Assembly (NCBI RefSeq): GCF_036199905.1
Contig: NZ_CP108109.1
Span: forward strand, 2,768,501 to 2,832,500
Reading direction: 5' to 3'
DNA from: Streptomyces sp. NBC_00223
GTDB lineage: Bacteria; Actinomycetota; Actinomycetes; Streptomycetales; Streptomycetaceae
DNA length: 64,000 nucleotides
The notes beneath the pieces are model-generated. The model saw only the letters and a list, made by a program, of their open reading frames with translations, made no database searches and had not been told where the DNA came from. Below, one piece after another: positions 1 through 8,112 of the stretch; positions within the stretch are counted from its first letter, which is position 1; every line of letters begins with the position of its first letter. Made by a program: the position numbers and the translations under genes.

Positions 1-178
1 GGCCGATGCGAGGGTCCACGAAGTACCGATCCGTCCGCCGCGGGCGTGATCCCACGACTCCTTCACCATCGTCCCCTGTGCCGGAATCGCCCTCCTTCGG
101 GGCTGTTGTGGCGGTACGAGTCCACGGTGCCAGGTCGACGGGCGGCCCGGGCGGAATCCGCGGAATCCGCCGCCCCGG

Positions 179-1804
179 TCACACGATCGGGGGCGGCCCG
201 TCCTTCGGCCGGCCCGTGACGCCGGGGCGGCGCTGCCAGGGCAGCGGGCCGCCGGGCGGGCGGTACTCGACGCCGAGGGCGTCCAACCGGGCGTAGTGGG
301 ACCGCATCCGGGCCTCGAACCCGGGCCAGTCGCGGTCGGCGGGCGCGGGCAGCGCGGACCAGGCGACCTCGGCGAAGGCGGCCAGCCGCGGGAAGACCAT
401 GTAGTCGACCGAGCGGACCGAATCCAGCACCTCGGTCCAGACGTTGGCCTGGGCGCCGATCACATGGCGGGCCTCCTCGGGCGTCAACTCGTCGGGCACG
501 GGCTCGAACCGGTAGACGTCCTCCAGGGTGCGGACATGGGCGATCGGCACCGGTTCGTCGGCCGAGGGCGACTGCCGCCAGTCCAGGTAGACATGCGTCT
601 GCGGGCACATCACCACGTCATGTCCGGCCCTGGCGGCGGCGATCCCGCCCGCGTACCCCTGCCACGAGGAGACCGCCGCGCCCGCCGCGAGGCCGCCTTC
701 GAGGATCTCGTCCCAGCCGATGAGGCGCCGGCCGCGCGCGGCGAGCCAGCCGTCGAAGTGCCGGATGATCCAGCTCTGCAGCTCGTCCTCGTCGGCGAGG
801 CCGAGTTCCTCGATCCGGGCCTGCGCGGTGGGCGAGGCCCGCCACTGCTCCTTGGGGCACTCGTCGCCGCCGATGTGGAAGAACCGGCCGGGGAACAGGT
901 CGAGGAGTTCGGCGAAGACGTTCTCGTAGAAGCGCAGGGTGGTGTCGGTGGGGGCCAGCACATTGGGGTTGACGCCCCAACCGGTCAGCACCGGCAGGGC
1001 GGCGGTGTCCACCACGTCGGTGTTGCCGAGTTCGGGGTAGGCGGCGATGGCGGCCTGGGAGTGGCCGGGGATGTCGACCTCGGGGACGACGGTGATGTGC
1101 CGCTCGGCCGCGTAGGCGACGATCTCGCGGATGTCGTCCTGGGTGTAGTAGCCGCCGTGCGGTCGCTCGTCCCACAGCGGCGACTCGCGCAGGCCGACCT
1201 TGGTGCGCTCGCGCCACGCGCCGACCTCGGTGAGCTTCGGGTAGCGGCGGATCTGCACCCGCCAGCCCTGGTCGTCGGTGAGGTGCAGATGCAGCACGTT
1301 GAGCTTGTGGGCGGCCATCAGGTCGAGATAGCGCAGCACCACGTCCTTGGGCATGAAGTGCCGTGCCACGTCCAGCATGAAGCCGCGCCAGGAGAAGCGG
1401 GGGGCGTCGGTGAGATGGCAGGCCGGCACCCGCCACTCGCGGTCGCCGACGGGGGCGCGGCGGAAGGCGTCGGGGCCGAGCAGCTGGCGCAGCGTCTGGG
1501 CGCCCCAGAAGACGCCGGCCGGGCCCGCGCCGGTGATCCGGACGCCGGAGGTCGGGTCCACCGTGACACGGTGGCCCTCGGGGCCGCCGGGCACCGTCTC
1601 GTCCACCGCGAGCCGTATGACGCCCTCGGCGGACCGCTCACCCGGGGCGAGGGGCAGCCCGGTGGCCGCGCCGAGCGTCGCCCGCAGCCAGCGCGCGGTT
1701 CCTTCGGTGCCCGGCCCCGCCGCCAGTACGGTGCCGGGGCCGAGGGTGAAGCTCGCGTCGGCCGAGTACGTGGTGGTGTGGCTGGGGGTGGGGATGAGAT
1801 CCAT
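179..1804 (-). CDS. Beta-N-acetylhexosaminidase, glycoside hydrolase family 20
   Basis: This 541-residue enzyme should remove terminal N-acetylglucosamine from chitin or peptidoglycan fragments. The GH20 catalytic pair is visible as FHIGGDEC, with Asp314-Glu315, matching the substrate-assisted D-E pair of Streptomyces hexosaminidases. The N-terminal 130 residues look like the GH20b accessory domain, and the barrel begins near FSWRGFMLDVARHF. No clear signal peptide is present, so it may be cytoplasmic, as expected for an enzyme acting on imported chitobiose. The ATG at 1804 follows an AGGA-like ribosome site. A DasR-like palindrome lies about 27 bp upstream, which supports a role in N-acetylglucosamine catabolism. 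The next gene upstream ends at 1976, so it is probably monocistronic. Confidence 0.93.
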   Translation of the reverse strand: MDLIPTPSHTTTYSADASFTLGPGTVLAAGPGTEGTARWLRATLGAATGLPLAPGERSAEGVIRLAVDETVPGGPEGHRVTVDPTSGVRITGAGPAGVFWGAQTLRQLLGPDAFRRAPVGDREWRVPACHLTDAPRFSWRGFMLDVARHFMPKDVVLRYLDLMAAHKLNVLHLHLTDDQGWRVQIRRYPKLTEVGAWRERTKVGLRESPLWDERPHGGYYTQDDIREIVAYAAERHITVVPEVDIPGHSQAAIAAYPELGNTDVVDTAALPVLTGWGVNPNVLAPTDTTLRFYENVFAELLDLFPGRFFHIGGDECPKEQWRASPTAQARIEELGLADEDELQSWIIRHFDGWLAARGRRLIGWDEILEGGLAAGAAVSSWQGYAGGIAAARAGHDVVMCPQTHVYLDWRQSPSADEPVPIAHVRTLEDVYRFEPVPDELTPEEARHVIGAQANVWTEVLDSVRSVDYMVFPRLAAFAEVAWSALPAPADRDWPGFEARMRSHYARLDALGVEYRPPGGPLPWQRRPGVTGRPKDGPPPIV

Positions 1805-1830
1805 GGGCCAATCCTGCCCTCAGATCCGGG

Positions 1831-1846
1831 ATTGGCATAGACCAAT
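1831..1846 (-). promoter_or_regulatory. DasR-like operator (dre) upstream of hexosaminidase
   Basis: The minus strand reads ATTGGTCTATGCCAAT, an imperfect palindrome. The remembered DasR consensus core is TGGTCTAGACCA, and this site matches 10 of those 12 bases. It sits about 27 bp upstream of the hexosaminidase ATG, a plausible position for repression. DasR is the GntR-family regulator of chitin and N-acetylglucosamine genes in Streptomyces, so target and site agree. Binding is inferred. Confidence 0.7.
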
Positions 1847-1975
1847 CGGAGGTCCTGATTCCGGCGCCGCCGGATTCGGGCGGCCGCCGTCCACGGGGAG
1901 GCGGCCGGGGGTCCGCCCCACGTGGCAGCCCCCGTACGGTCCGCGCACGCCTCGCGGCACCCGTCGCCGTACGCC

Positions 1976-3157
1976 CTACAGCGCCCGCCGCCGCAGCGCC
2001 TGGAGCCGCCCGGACAGGGCCAGCGCGAGCAGCCAGCCGCCGACCGTCCACACCACGTGCGCGCCCGCCATGTACGCCCACACGTCCCGGGAGACCCCGC
2101 CCTGGACGGCCAGCGCGAGGGTGGCGCCGATCAGCAGGGAGGCGACGGCCAGTTGGCAGCGCAGCAGCCCCGCGTACCGCAGGATGCGCCGGGCGAACAC
2201 GCCGCCGTACCACCAGGGGATGCCCACCAGGAGCAGCACGACCGCGCCGAAGCCGGTGCACGCCAGCAGCCCGTCGGCCCACAGCGGCCACCCGCCGCCC
2301 CGCCAGGCGCGGTCGGCGACCAGGCCGGTGGTGAGCAGCACCGGCACCGGCAGCGCCGCGCACAGATGCACCGCGCTGATCCGCCAGAGCCAGTCGTCGC
2401 CGACCATCGAGGTGCGGGTGGTGGCCCGGATGCCGCGCAGCCGGGTGCGGGCGCTGATCCCGGAGCGGCGGGTGCCGGACTTCACCAGGAAGGCGATCAG
2501 CGTGAAGGTCACCACGAGCACGATGCCCGCCGTGACGAGCTGCCAGGTGCCGCCGGTCTCGATCCGGTAGAGCTGGATGCCCCAGAAGAGCGCGAGGCCG
2601 ACCCCGCCGATCACGGCGCCGCCGCGCGGCGCGGTGAGCTGGCCGGGGGTGGCGCCGAGAGCCAGGGCCCGCTCGGCGGCGGCCCGGTGCTCGGCGCGGT
2701 GGCGGCGGGGTATCCGGCCGAGCGGCCCGCGCCCGGCGGACAGCGAGCGGGCCAGCGCGACCTGCGCCTCCGCCTCGTCCGGGGCGACGGCGACGGCCCT
2801 GCGGGCGGCGGCCACCGCGTCCGGCACCCGGCCGAGCCTTCGGTGCACGTCGGACAGCAGCACGGACGGCTCCCAGCCGTCGGGGTCCGAGCCGGAGGCG
2901 CGCAGCGCGACGGTCAGCGCCGCGTGCGCCTCGTCCAGGGACAGCAGCACGACCCCGGCCAGCACGAACACATCGGCGGCCTCGGCGGGCCCGGCGATCG
3001 CCAGCGCCCAGTCGACGGCCTCCCGGGCCTGCGCGGGCCGCCGCTCCTGGGTGAGCACCCAGGCGCGCAGCAGATAGCCCGCGCTGCCGTTGCGCTCGAC
3101 GAAGGCGTCACTGATCAGAGCGTGTGCCTCGGCGAATCGGCCCTGGCCGACCAGCAC
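1976..3157 (-). CDS. TPR-repeat protein with six C-terminal membrane segments
   Basis: The first 150 or so residues are alanine-rich helical repeats resembling tetratricopeptide repeats (GRFAEAHALISDAF, AALTVALRASGSDPDGWEP, DAVAAARRAVAVAPDEAEAQ). About six hydrophobic segments follow, including FWGIQLY and the tryptophan-rich IPWWYG stretch, ending in an arginine-rich tail. It is probably an integral membrane protein with a cytoplasmic or extracytoplasmic interaction domain; its function is not known to me. I chose the GTG at 3157 because GGGGAG lies 9 bases upstream; the GTG at 3163 is also possible. The open frame runs further upstream but only antisense-like sequence overlapping the DUF3039 gene is gained. 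The gap to that gene is 64 bp. Confidence 0.8.
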   Translation of the reverse strand: MLVGQGRFAEAHALISDAFVERNGSAGYLLRAWVLTQERRPAQAREAVDWALAIAGPAEAADVFVLAGVVLLSLDEAHAALTVALRASGSDPDGWEPSVLLSDVHRRLGRVPDAVAAARRAVAVAPDEAEAQVALARSLSAGRGPLGRIPRRHRAEHRAAAERALALGATPGQLTAPRGGAVIGGVGLALFWGIQLYRIETGGTWQLVTAGIVLVVTFTLIAFLVKSGTRRSGISARTRLRGIRATTRTSMVGDDWLWRISAVHLCAALPVPVLLTTGLVADRAWRGGGWPLWADGLLACTGFGAVVLLLVGIPWWYGGVFARRILRYAGLLRCQLAVASLLIGATLALAVQGGVSRDVWAYMAGAHVVWTVGGWLLALALSGRLQALRRRAL

Positions 3158-3221
3158 ATGCACACGCTCCCCGCTGCTCGCGTCGTCGTCCGGCGCGTCC
3201 GCCGCGCCGAACGCGCCGCTG

Positions 3222-3518
3222 TCAGCCGTTGCCGCCCCTTCCGGACGACTCCTTGTCGCCGCCTCCGCCGACCGGCATGCCCTCGTAGATCTCCTTGCAC
3301 ATCGGACAGACCGGGTACTTCTTCGGGTCGCGGCCGGGGACCCAGACCTTGCCGCACAGCGCGACGACGGGCGTGCCTTCCAGCGCGCTCGCCATGATCT
3401 TGTCCTTCTGGACATAGTGCGCATAGCGCTCGTGGTCGCCGTCACCGTGGGAGAGCTGCGGAGTCGGCTCGACCAGGGTGCCGGTGCCCGTCCCGCGCTC
3501 GGGCTCAAGAGTGCTCAT
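3222..3518 (-). CDS. DUF3039 family small protein
   Basis: This 98-residue protein matches the actinobacterial DUF3039 family. The conserved core is the segment from ALCGKVWVPG to YPVCPMCKEIYEGM, whose CPMC pair and upstream cysteine look like a small zinc-binding fold. The function is unknown. The ATG at 3518 is preferred over an in-frame TTG at 3527. No Shine-Dalgarno sequence is visible, but a TAGGCT hexamer lies 8 bases upstream of the ATG, so the mRNA may be leaderless. The start is only 12 bp from the yqgE stop codon at 3530, so the two genes are close or co-transcribed. Confidence 0.85.
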   Translation of the reverse strand: MSTLEPERGTGTGTLVEPTPQLSHGDGDHERYAHYVQKDKIMASALEGTPVVALCGKVWVPGRDPKKYPVCPMCKEIYEGMPVGGGGDKESSGRGGNG

Positions 3519-3529
3519 AAGAGTCAAGC

Positions 3530-4108
3530 CTAATTGAGAGACGGATCGTCGGGATACGTGGCCACCATGGCCAGCTCACCGCGCTGCCTGCGCAGCACCG
3601 AGCGCCACAGCTTCGCCGGGTCGGGCGAGGACACGTCGCCCGGTTCGGACTCCACCACGTACCAGGCGCCGTCGACCAGTTCCTTCTCCAGCTGGCCCGG
3701 CGACCAGCCCGCGTACCCGGCGAAGATCCGCAGCGAGCCCAGCTCGGCGGCGAGCAGTTCGGGCGGCGCCTCCAGGTCGACCAGGCCGATCGCGCCGTGC
3801 ACCCGCCGCCAGCCCAGCAGCCCGGTGTCCTCGTCCTCGCGCGGCTCGCCCGGGACGACGGCCAGGGCCAGCGCGGAGTCCAGCGAGACCGGGCCGCCCT
3901 GGAAGACCACCCGCGGCGCCACCGCGAGCGGGGCCCAGGGCTCCAGCACCTCGCCGACCCCGACCGGGGTGGGCCGGTTGAGCACCACGCCGAGCGAGCC
4001 CTCGGGGTCGTGGTCGAGGAGCAGCACCACCGCCCGGTCGAAGTTGGGGTCCACCAGCCTCGGCGTGGCGACCAGCAGCCGCCCGGTGAGCGAGGACACC
4101 TCCGTCAT
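3530..4108 (-). CDS. YqgE/AlgH family protein (DUF179)
   Basis: This 192-residue protein begins MTEVSSLTGRLLVATP and has the YqgE/AlgH hallmarks FDRAVVLLLDHD, GSLGVVLNRPT and FAGYAGWSPGQLEKEL. The length is normal for the family. The biochemical role of the family is unsettled; AlgH was first linked to alginate regulation in Pseudomonas. An ATG three codons upstream (4117) is an alternative start. It is divergent from murA, with about 150 bp between the two starts that must hold both promoters. Confidence 0.9.
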   Translation of the reverse strand: MTEVSSLTGRLLVATPRLVDPNFDRAVVLLLDHDPEGSLGVVLNRPTPVGVGEVLEPWAPLAVAPRVVFQGGPVSLDSALALAVVPGEPREDEDTGLLGWRRVHGAIGLVDLEAPPELLAAELGSLRIFAGYAGWSPGQLEKELVDGAWYVVESEPGDVSSPDPAKLWRSVLRRQRGELAMVATYPDDPSLN

Positions 4109-4259
4109 GCTCCACATGATCCCGCATGCGACGGGCGGGCGGAGGGTCAACGACAGGGTCGTCAAGCGCATTACCATTTCTTCTTGGTTCCCGAACGGCC
4201 CTCCCCCCACGGCCGCGCGACGTCCTGCCCGTATCACCGTCCTCAAGATCGCGAGATCC

Positions 4260-5606
4260 ATGACCGACATCGCCGATGTACTGCTTGTCCATGGCGGAAC
4301 CCCTCTGGAAGGCGAGATCAGGGTCAGAGGTGCGAAGAACCTCGTGCCGAAGGCCATGGTCGCCGCCCTTCTCGGTAGCGAACCGAGCCGGCTGCGCAAT
4401 GTCCCCGAGATCCGTGATGTGCGCGTGGTGCGGGGGCTGCTCCAGCTGCACGGTGTGACGGTCGAGAGCGGCGACGCGCCCGGCGAGCTCGTACTCGACC
4501 CGCGGCGGGTGGAGAGCGCCAATGTCGCCGACATCGACGCGCACGCCGGCTCGTCCCGGATTCCGATCCTCTTCTGCGGCCCCCTGCTGCACCGGCTCGG
4601 CCACGCCTTCATCCCGGGCCTGGGCGGCTGTGACATCGGCGGGCGGCCGATCGACTTCCACTTCGACGTGCTGCGCAAATTCGGCGCCGTCATCGAGAAA
4701 CGGGCGGACGGGCAGTATCTGGAGGCGCCGCAGCGGCTGCGCGGCTGCCGTATCCAGCTGCCGTACCCCTCGGTCGGCTCCACCGAGCAGGTGCTGCTGA
4801 CCGCGGTGCTCGCCGAGGGTGTCACCGAGCTGTCCAACGCGGCGGTCGAGCCGGAGATCGAGGACCTGATCTGCGTTCTGCAGAAAATGGGCGCGATCAT
4901 CTCCATGGACACCGACCGCACGATCCGGATCACCGGTGTCGACAAGCTCGGCGGCTACAACCACCGGGCGCTGCCGGACCGGCTGGAGGCGGCGTCCTGG
5001 GCGAGCGCGGCGCTGGCCACCGAGGGGGACATCTACGTCCGCGGCGCCCAGCAGCGCTCGATGATGACCTTCCTCAACACCTTCCGCCGGGTCGGCGGCG
5101 CCTTCGAGATCGACGACGCGGGCATCCGCTTCTGGCACCCCGGCGGCCCGCTGAACGCCATCGCGCTGGAGACCGATGTGCACCCCGGCTTCCAGACCGA
5201 CTGGCAGCAGCCGCTGGTGGTGGCCCTCACCCAGGCGGCCGGGCTGTCCATCGTGCACGAGACGGTGTACGAGTCGCGGCTCGGCTTCACCTCCGCGCTC
5301 AACCAGATGGGCGCGCACATCCAGCTCTACCGGGAGTGCCTGGGCGGCTCCGCCTGCCGGTTCGGACAGCGCAACTTCCTGCACTCGGCGGTCGTCTCGG
5401 GTCCGACCAAGCTCCAGGGCGCCGATCTGGTCATCCCCGACCTGCGCGGCGGCTTCTCGTACCTGATCGCGGCGCTGGCCGCGCAGGGCACCTCGCGGGT
5501 GCACGGGATCGACCTGATCAACCGCGGCTACGAGAACTTCCTGTCCAAGCTGGAGGAGCTGGGCGCCGACATCGAGCTGCCCAGCACCGCGCCGGCGGTG
5601 GCCTGA
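4260..5606 (+). CDS. murA: UDP-N-acetylglucosamine 1-carboxyvinyltransferase (MurA-like)
   Basis: This 448-residue protein should catalyse the first committed step of peptidoglycan synthesis, adding enolpyruvate from PEP to UDP-GlcNAc. It has the two-domain EPSP-synthase-like fold signatures: GAKNLVPKAMVAALL at the N terminus (with the conserved Lys-Asn) and GGCDIGGRPIDFHFDVLRKFGA. Cys124 in that motif aligns with the catalytic, fosfomycin-reactive cysteine; mycobacterial MurA has Asp there. The ATG at 4260 is the first start that begins the conserved domain. A perfect hairpin follows the stop. Streptomyces usually encode two MurA paralogues, so this may be one of two. Confidence 0.93.
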   Translation: MTDIADVLLVHGGTPLEGEIRVRGAKNLVPKAMVAALLGSEPSRLRNVPEIRDVRVVRGLLQLHGVTVESGDAPGELVLDPRRVESANVADIDAHAGSSRIPILFCGPLLHRLGHAFIPGLGGCDIGGRPIDFHFDVLRKFGAVIEKRADGQYLEAPQRLRGCRIQLPYPSVGSTEQVLLTAVLAEGVTELSNAAVEPEIEDLICVLQKMGAIISMDTDRTIRITGVDKLGGYNHRALPDRLEAASWASAALATEGDIYVRGAQQRSMMTFLNTFRRVGGAFEIDDAGIRFWHPGGPLNAIALETDVHPGFQTDWQQPLVVALTQAAGLSIVHETVYESRLGFTSALNQMGAHIQLYRECLGGSACRFGQRNFLHSAVVSGPTKLQGADLVIPDLRGGFSYLIAALAAQGTSRVHGIDLINRGYENFLSKLEELGADIELPSTAPAVA

Positions 5607-5629
5607 GCGCGCCGACACGGCAGACGCCA

Positions 5630-5667
5630 AGGGCGGCCGTCCCCTCGCGGGAGGGGACGGCCGCCCT
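5630..5667. terminator. Hairpin terminator between murA and hup
   Basis: An inverted repeat with 17-base arms (AGGGCGGCCGTCCCCTC on the left) and a 4-base loop lies between the convergent murA and hup genes. It should act in both directions; there is no long T tract, as is common in GC-rich actinobacteria. Confidence 0.8.
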
Positions 5668-5729
5668 CGTGTCACAGCGTCACTGTCTGGACAGGGACTG
5701 CGGTGCTTCAGGGCCTGCGCCCTTCGGCC

Positions 5730-6011
5730 TTACTTGCCCTTGGCGGCTTCCTTGAGCTTGGAACCCGCGGACACCTTCACGCTGTAGCCGGCCGGGATGT
5801 TGATCGGCTCACCGGTCTGCGGGTTGCGGGCGGTGCGGGCGGCACGGTGGGTGCGCTCGAAGGTCAGGAAGCCGGGGATGGTGACCTTCTCGTCGCCCTT
5901 GGCCACGATCTCACCGACGGTCTCGGCGAACGCGGCCAGAACGGCGTCGGCGTCCTTGCGGGTCACCTCTGCGCGGTCTGCCAGCGCGGCCACCAGCTCA
6001 CTGCGGTTCAT
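5730..6011 (-). CDS. hup: HU-family nucleoid protein (short form)
   Basis: This 93-residue protein is a canonical HU: MNRSELVAALADRAEV at the start, the GFLTFERTHRAARTARNPQTG arm region with RNPQTGE, and a lysine-rich C terminus. It bends and compacts DNA as a dimer. It lacks the long lysine/alanine-rich tail of the second Streptomyces HU (HupS), so it corresponds to the short vegetative type. It faces murA and is followed by a shared hairpin. A perfect 16-bp palindrome lies about 85 bp upstream of the ATG. Confidence 0.95.
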   Translation of the reverse strand: MNRSELVAALADRAEVTRKDADAVLAAFAETVGEIVAKGDEKVTIPGFLTFERTHRAARTARNPQTGEPINIPAGYSVKVSAGSKLKEAAKGK

Positions 6012-6095
6012 ATCTGTACTCCCGTGTTCTTTCTGCCATGGGGGCGCGAGCTCGAAGCTGTTGCTGTGTGCCTCACTGCCCAGGTGTGCATCCTG

Positions 6096-6111
6096 CCCCC
6101 ATATATGGGGG
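6096..6111. promoter_or_regulatory. Perfect palindrome in the hup upstream region
   Basis: CCCCCATATATGGGGG is a perfect 16-bp palindrome with an AT core, unlike the surrounding sequence. It lies in the 266-bp space between hup and the malic enzyme gene, about 85 bp upstream of the hup ATG. It could be a dimeric regulator site; I do not recognise it as a named operator. Confidence 0.4.
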
Positions 6112-6277
6112 GAAAGCCAATCGCCTGCCCGCGCGAGTCGCGGAAAATGCGACGTGGGACGGCCCTGATGACGGAGTGTCGCGGACCGGTCGACGCTCGG
6201 ATTCCGTTTCCGCCCGACGGCCCCGACGGCTCCCCCGCGGCCGCCGGAGCGGCCCGCGGGGAACGCGGCGCGACGGG

Positions 6278-7717
6278 TCAGATCTGCCCGGGTCCGGCGG
6301 CGGCGACGGAGGGCCCCTGGGCCCTGGCCGCGTCCCGTACGGCGCCCGCGACCGCACCGGCGACCTTGTCGTTGAAGACGCTGGGCACGATGTAGTTGGG
6401 GTTCAGCTCGTCGTCCCCGACCACCCCCGCGAGGGCCCGCGCGGCGGCCAGCATCATCTCCGTGTTGACCGTCCGGGACTGGGCGTCCAGCAGGCCGCGG
6501 AAGACGCCCGGGAAGACCAGCACGTTGTTGATCTGGTTGGGGAAGTCGCTGCGTCCGGTGGCGACCACCGCGGCGCTCTCGCGGGCCGCGGCCGGGTCCA
6601 CCTCGGGGTCGGGATTGGCCAGCGCGAAAACGATGGCGCCTTCGGCCATGCGGGCGATGTCCTCACCCTCCAGCACGTTCGGGGCCGAGACGCCGATGAA
6701 GACGTCCGCGCCCACCACGGCCTCCCGCAGGGTGCCGGTGACGCCCTCCGGGTTGGTGTTGTCCGCGATCCAGCGCAGCGCCGAGCCGGGCTCGCCGTTG
6801 ACCAGGTCGTCGCGTCCGGCGTGCACCACGCCGTGGATGTCGGCGACCACCGCGTGCTTGACCCCGGCCGCGATCAGCAGCTTGAGGATCGCGGTGCCGG
6901 CCGCGCCCGCGCCCGACATCACCACCCGCAGCGAGCCGATCTCCTTGCCGACGCAGCGCAGCGCGTTGGTCAGCGCGGCCAGCACCACGATCGCGGTGCC
7001 GTGCTGGTCGTCGTGGAAGACCGGGATGTCCAGCGCCTCGCGCAGCCGGGCCTCGATCTCGAAGCAGCGCGGCGCGGAGATGTCCTCCAGGTTGATGCCC
7101 GCGAAGCCGGGCGCGATGGCCTTCACGATGGTGACGATCTCATCGGTGTCCTGGGTGTCCAGGCACAGCGGCCAGGCGTCGATGCCCGCGAACCGCTTGA
7201 AGAGCGCGGCCTTGCCCTCCATCACCGGCAGGGCGGCCTTGGGGCCGATGTTGCCCAGGCCCAGCACGGCCGAGCCGTCGGTGACCACGGCGACGGTGTT
7301 GCGCTTGATGGTCAGCCGGCGGGCGTCCTCGGGGTTGGCCGCGATCGCCATGCAGACCCGGGCCACGCCCGGCGTGTAGACCATGGACAGGTCGTCACGG
7401 TTACGGATCGGGTGCTTGGACTGCATCTCGATCTTGCCGCCGAGGTGCATCAGGAACGTACGGTCGGAGACCTTGTCGATCACCACGCCCTCGATGCCGC
7501 GCAGCTTGCTGACGATCCCGTCGGCGTGCGCGGTCGAGCTGGCCGCCACCGTGACGTCGATCCGCAGTTTCTCGTGTCCCGAGGCGGTGACGTCGAGGCC
7601 GGTCACCGACCCGCCCGACGACTCCACCGCGGTGGTGAGCTGGCTGACCGCGGTCCCGCTCGCCGGGACCTCCAGCCGTACCGTGATCGAGTACGAGACG
7701 CTTGGCGCCGTTGCCAT
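6278..7717 (-). CDS. NAD(P)-dependent malic enzyme with N-terminal ACT domain
   Basis: This 479-residue protein should oxidatively decarboxylate malate to pyruvate. Residues 1-90 form an ACT-like regulatory domain ([30 protein letters not shown]). The malic enzyme core follows with [39 protein letters not shown], the metal-site segment [13 protein letters not shown] and the Rossmann motif [11 protein letters not shown]. The ATG at 7717 gives the standard start. NAD versus NADP preference cannot be read with confidence. The upstream neighbour, helD, is separated by 395 bp and a strong hairpin. Confidence 0.94.
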   Translation of the reverse strand: MATAPSVSYSITVRLEVPASGTAVSQLTTAVESSGGSVTGLDVTASGHEKLRIDVTVAASSTAHADGIVSKLRGIEGVVIDKVSDRTFLMHLGGKIEMQSKHPIRNRDDLSMVYTPGVARVCMAIAANPEDARRLTIKRNTVAVVTDGSAVLGLGNIGPKAALPVMEGKAALFKRFAGIDAWPLCLDTQDTDEIVTIVKAIAPGFAGINLEDISAPRCFEIEARLREALDIPVFHDDQHGTAIVVLAALTNALRCVGKEIGSLRVVMSGAGAAGTAILKLLIAAGVKHAVVADIHGVVHAGRDDLVNGEPGSALRWIADNTNPEGVTGTLREAVVGADVFIGVSAPNVLEGEDIARMAEGAIVFALANPDPEVDPAAARESAAVVATGRSDFPNQINNVLVFPGVFRGLLDAQSRTVNTEMMLAAARALAGVVGDDELNPNYIVPSVFNDKVAGAVAGAVRDAARAQGPSVAAAGPGQI

Positions 7718-8112
7718 GACGACCTTCTTCCGGTTCCTGCTCGCGAGCGTGCCGGCGCTGATTCCGCCCCGCGCCGAGGTGCCCTGCTCCGCGGCGCTTG
7801 TTCGCGATGGTGTGTGCGGTTTTTGTTCGTAATGCGGATCGATCGTTGCACCTACCGCCGGGTATCCGTAAACGGGGGTCGGTGACAGCGGGATTTCCGC
7901 CTGCCGGGAAGAGGTTCGGGAGAGGGTTTGTTAGCCTGGACACGGCACCGGCTCGATCCAAGCCCCCGGGCCCAACCTTAGGCGCTTCGAGCGCCCACTT
8001 GCCGCGAGGCGAGCATGGCGGGCCGGTGTCGTAGACGTCCATCGGGCGCCCCTCCCACGGGAGGGGCGCCCGATGTCGTTTCCGCAGGTCACCCGGCTGA
8101 CGCCGAGAGGGC
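7718..8112. other. Intergenic region upstream of malic enzyme
   Basis: This 395-bp stretch holds no convincing gene. It contains the malic enzyme promoter region near its left side, a short stem AGGCGCTTCGAGCGCC-like at about 7979-7995, and the strong hairpin at 8041-8074. Confidence 0.6.
8041..8074. terminator. Hairpin terminator downstream of helD
   Basis: Nearly perfect arms (ATCGGGCGCCCCTCC and its complement) with a tiny loop lie 38 bp after the helD stop codon. It is positioned to end helD transcription before the malic enzyme promoter. Confidence 0.8.

Noticed and set aside
1..178. Possible gene at the left edge
   Set aside because: No start, motif or codon pattern supports a gene; only short GC-rich frames are seen.
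1976..3508. A longer 510-codon version of the TPR protein
   Set aside because: The extra N-terminus is the shadow of the DUF3039 gene in another frame.
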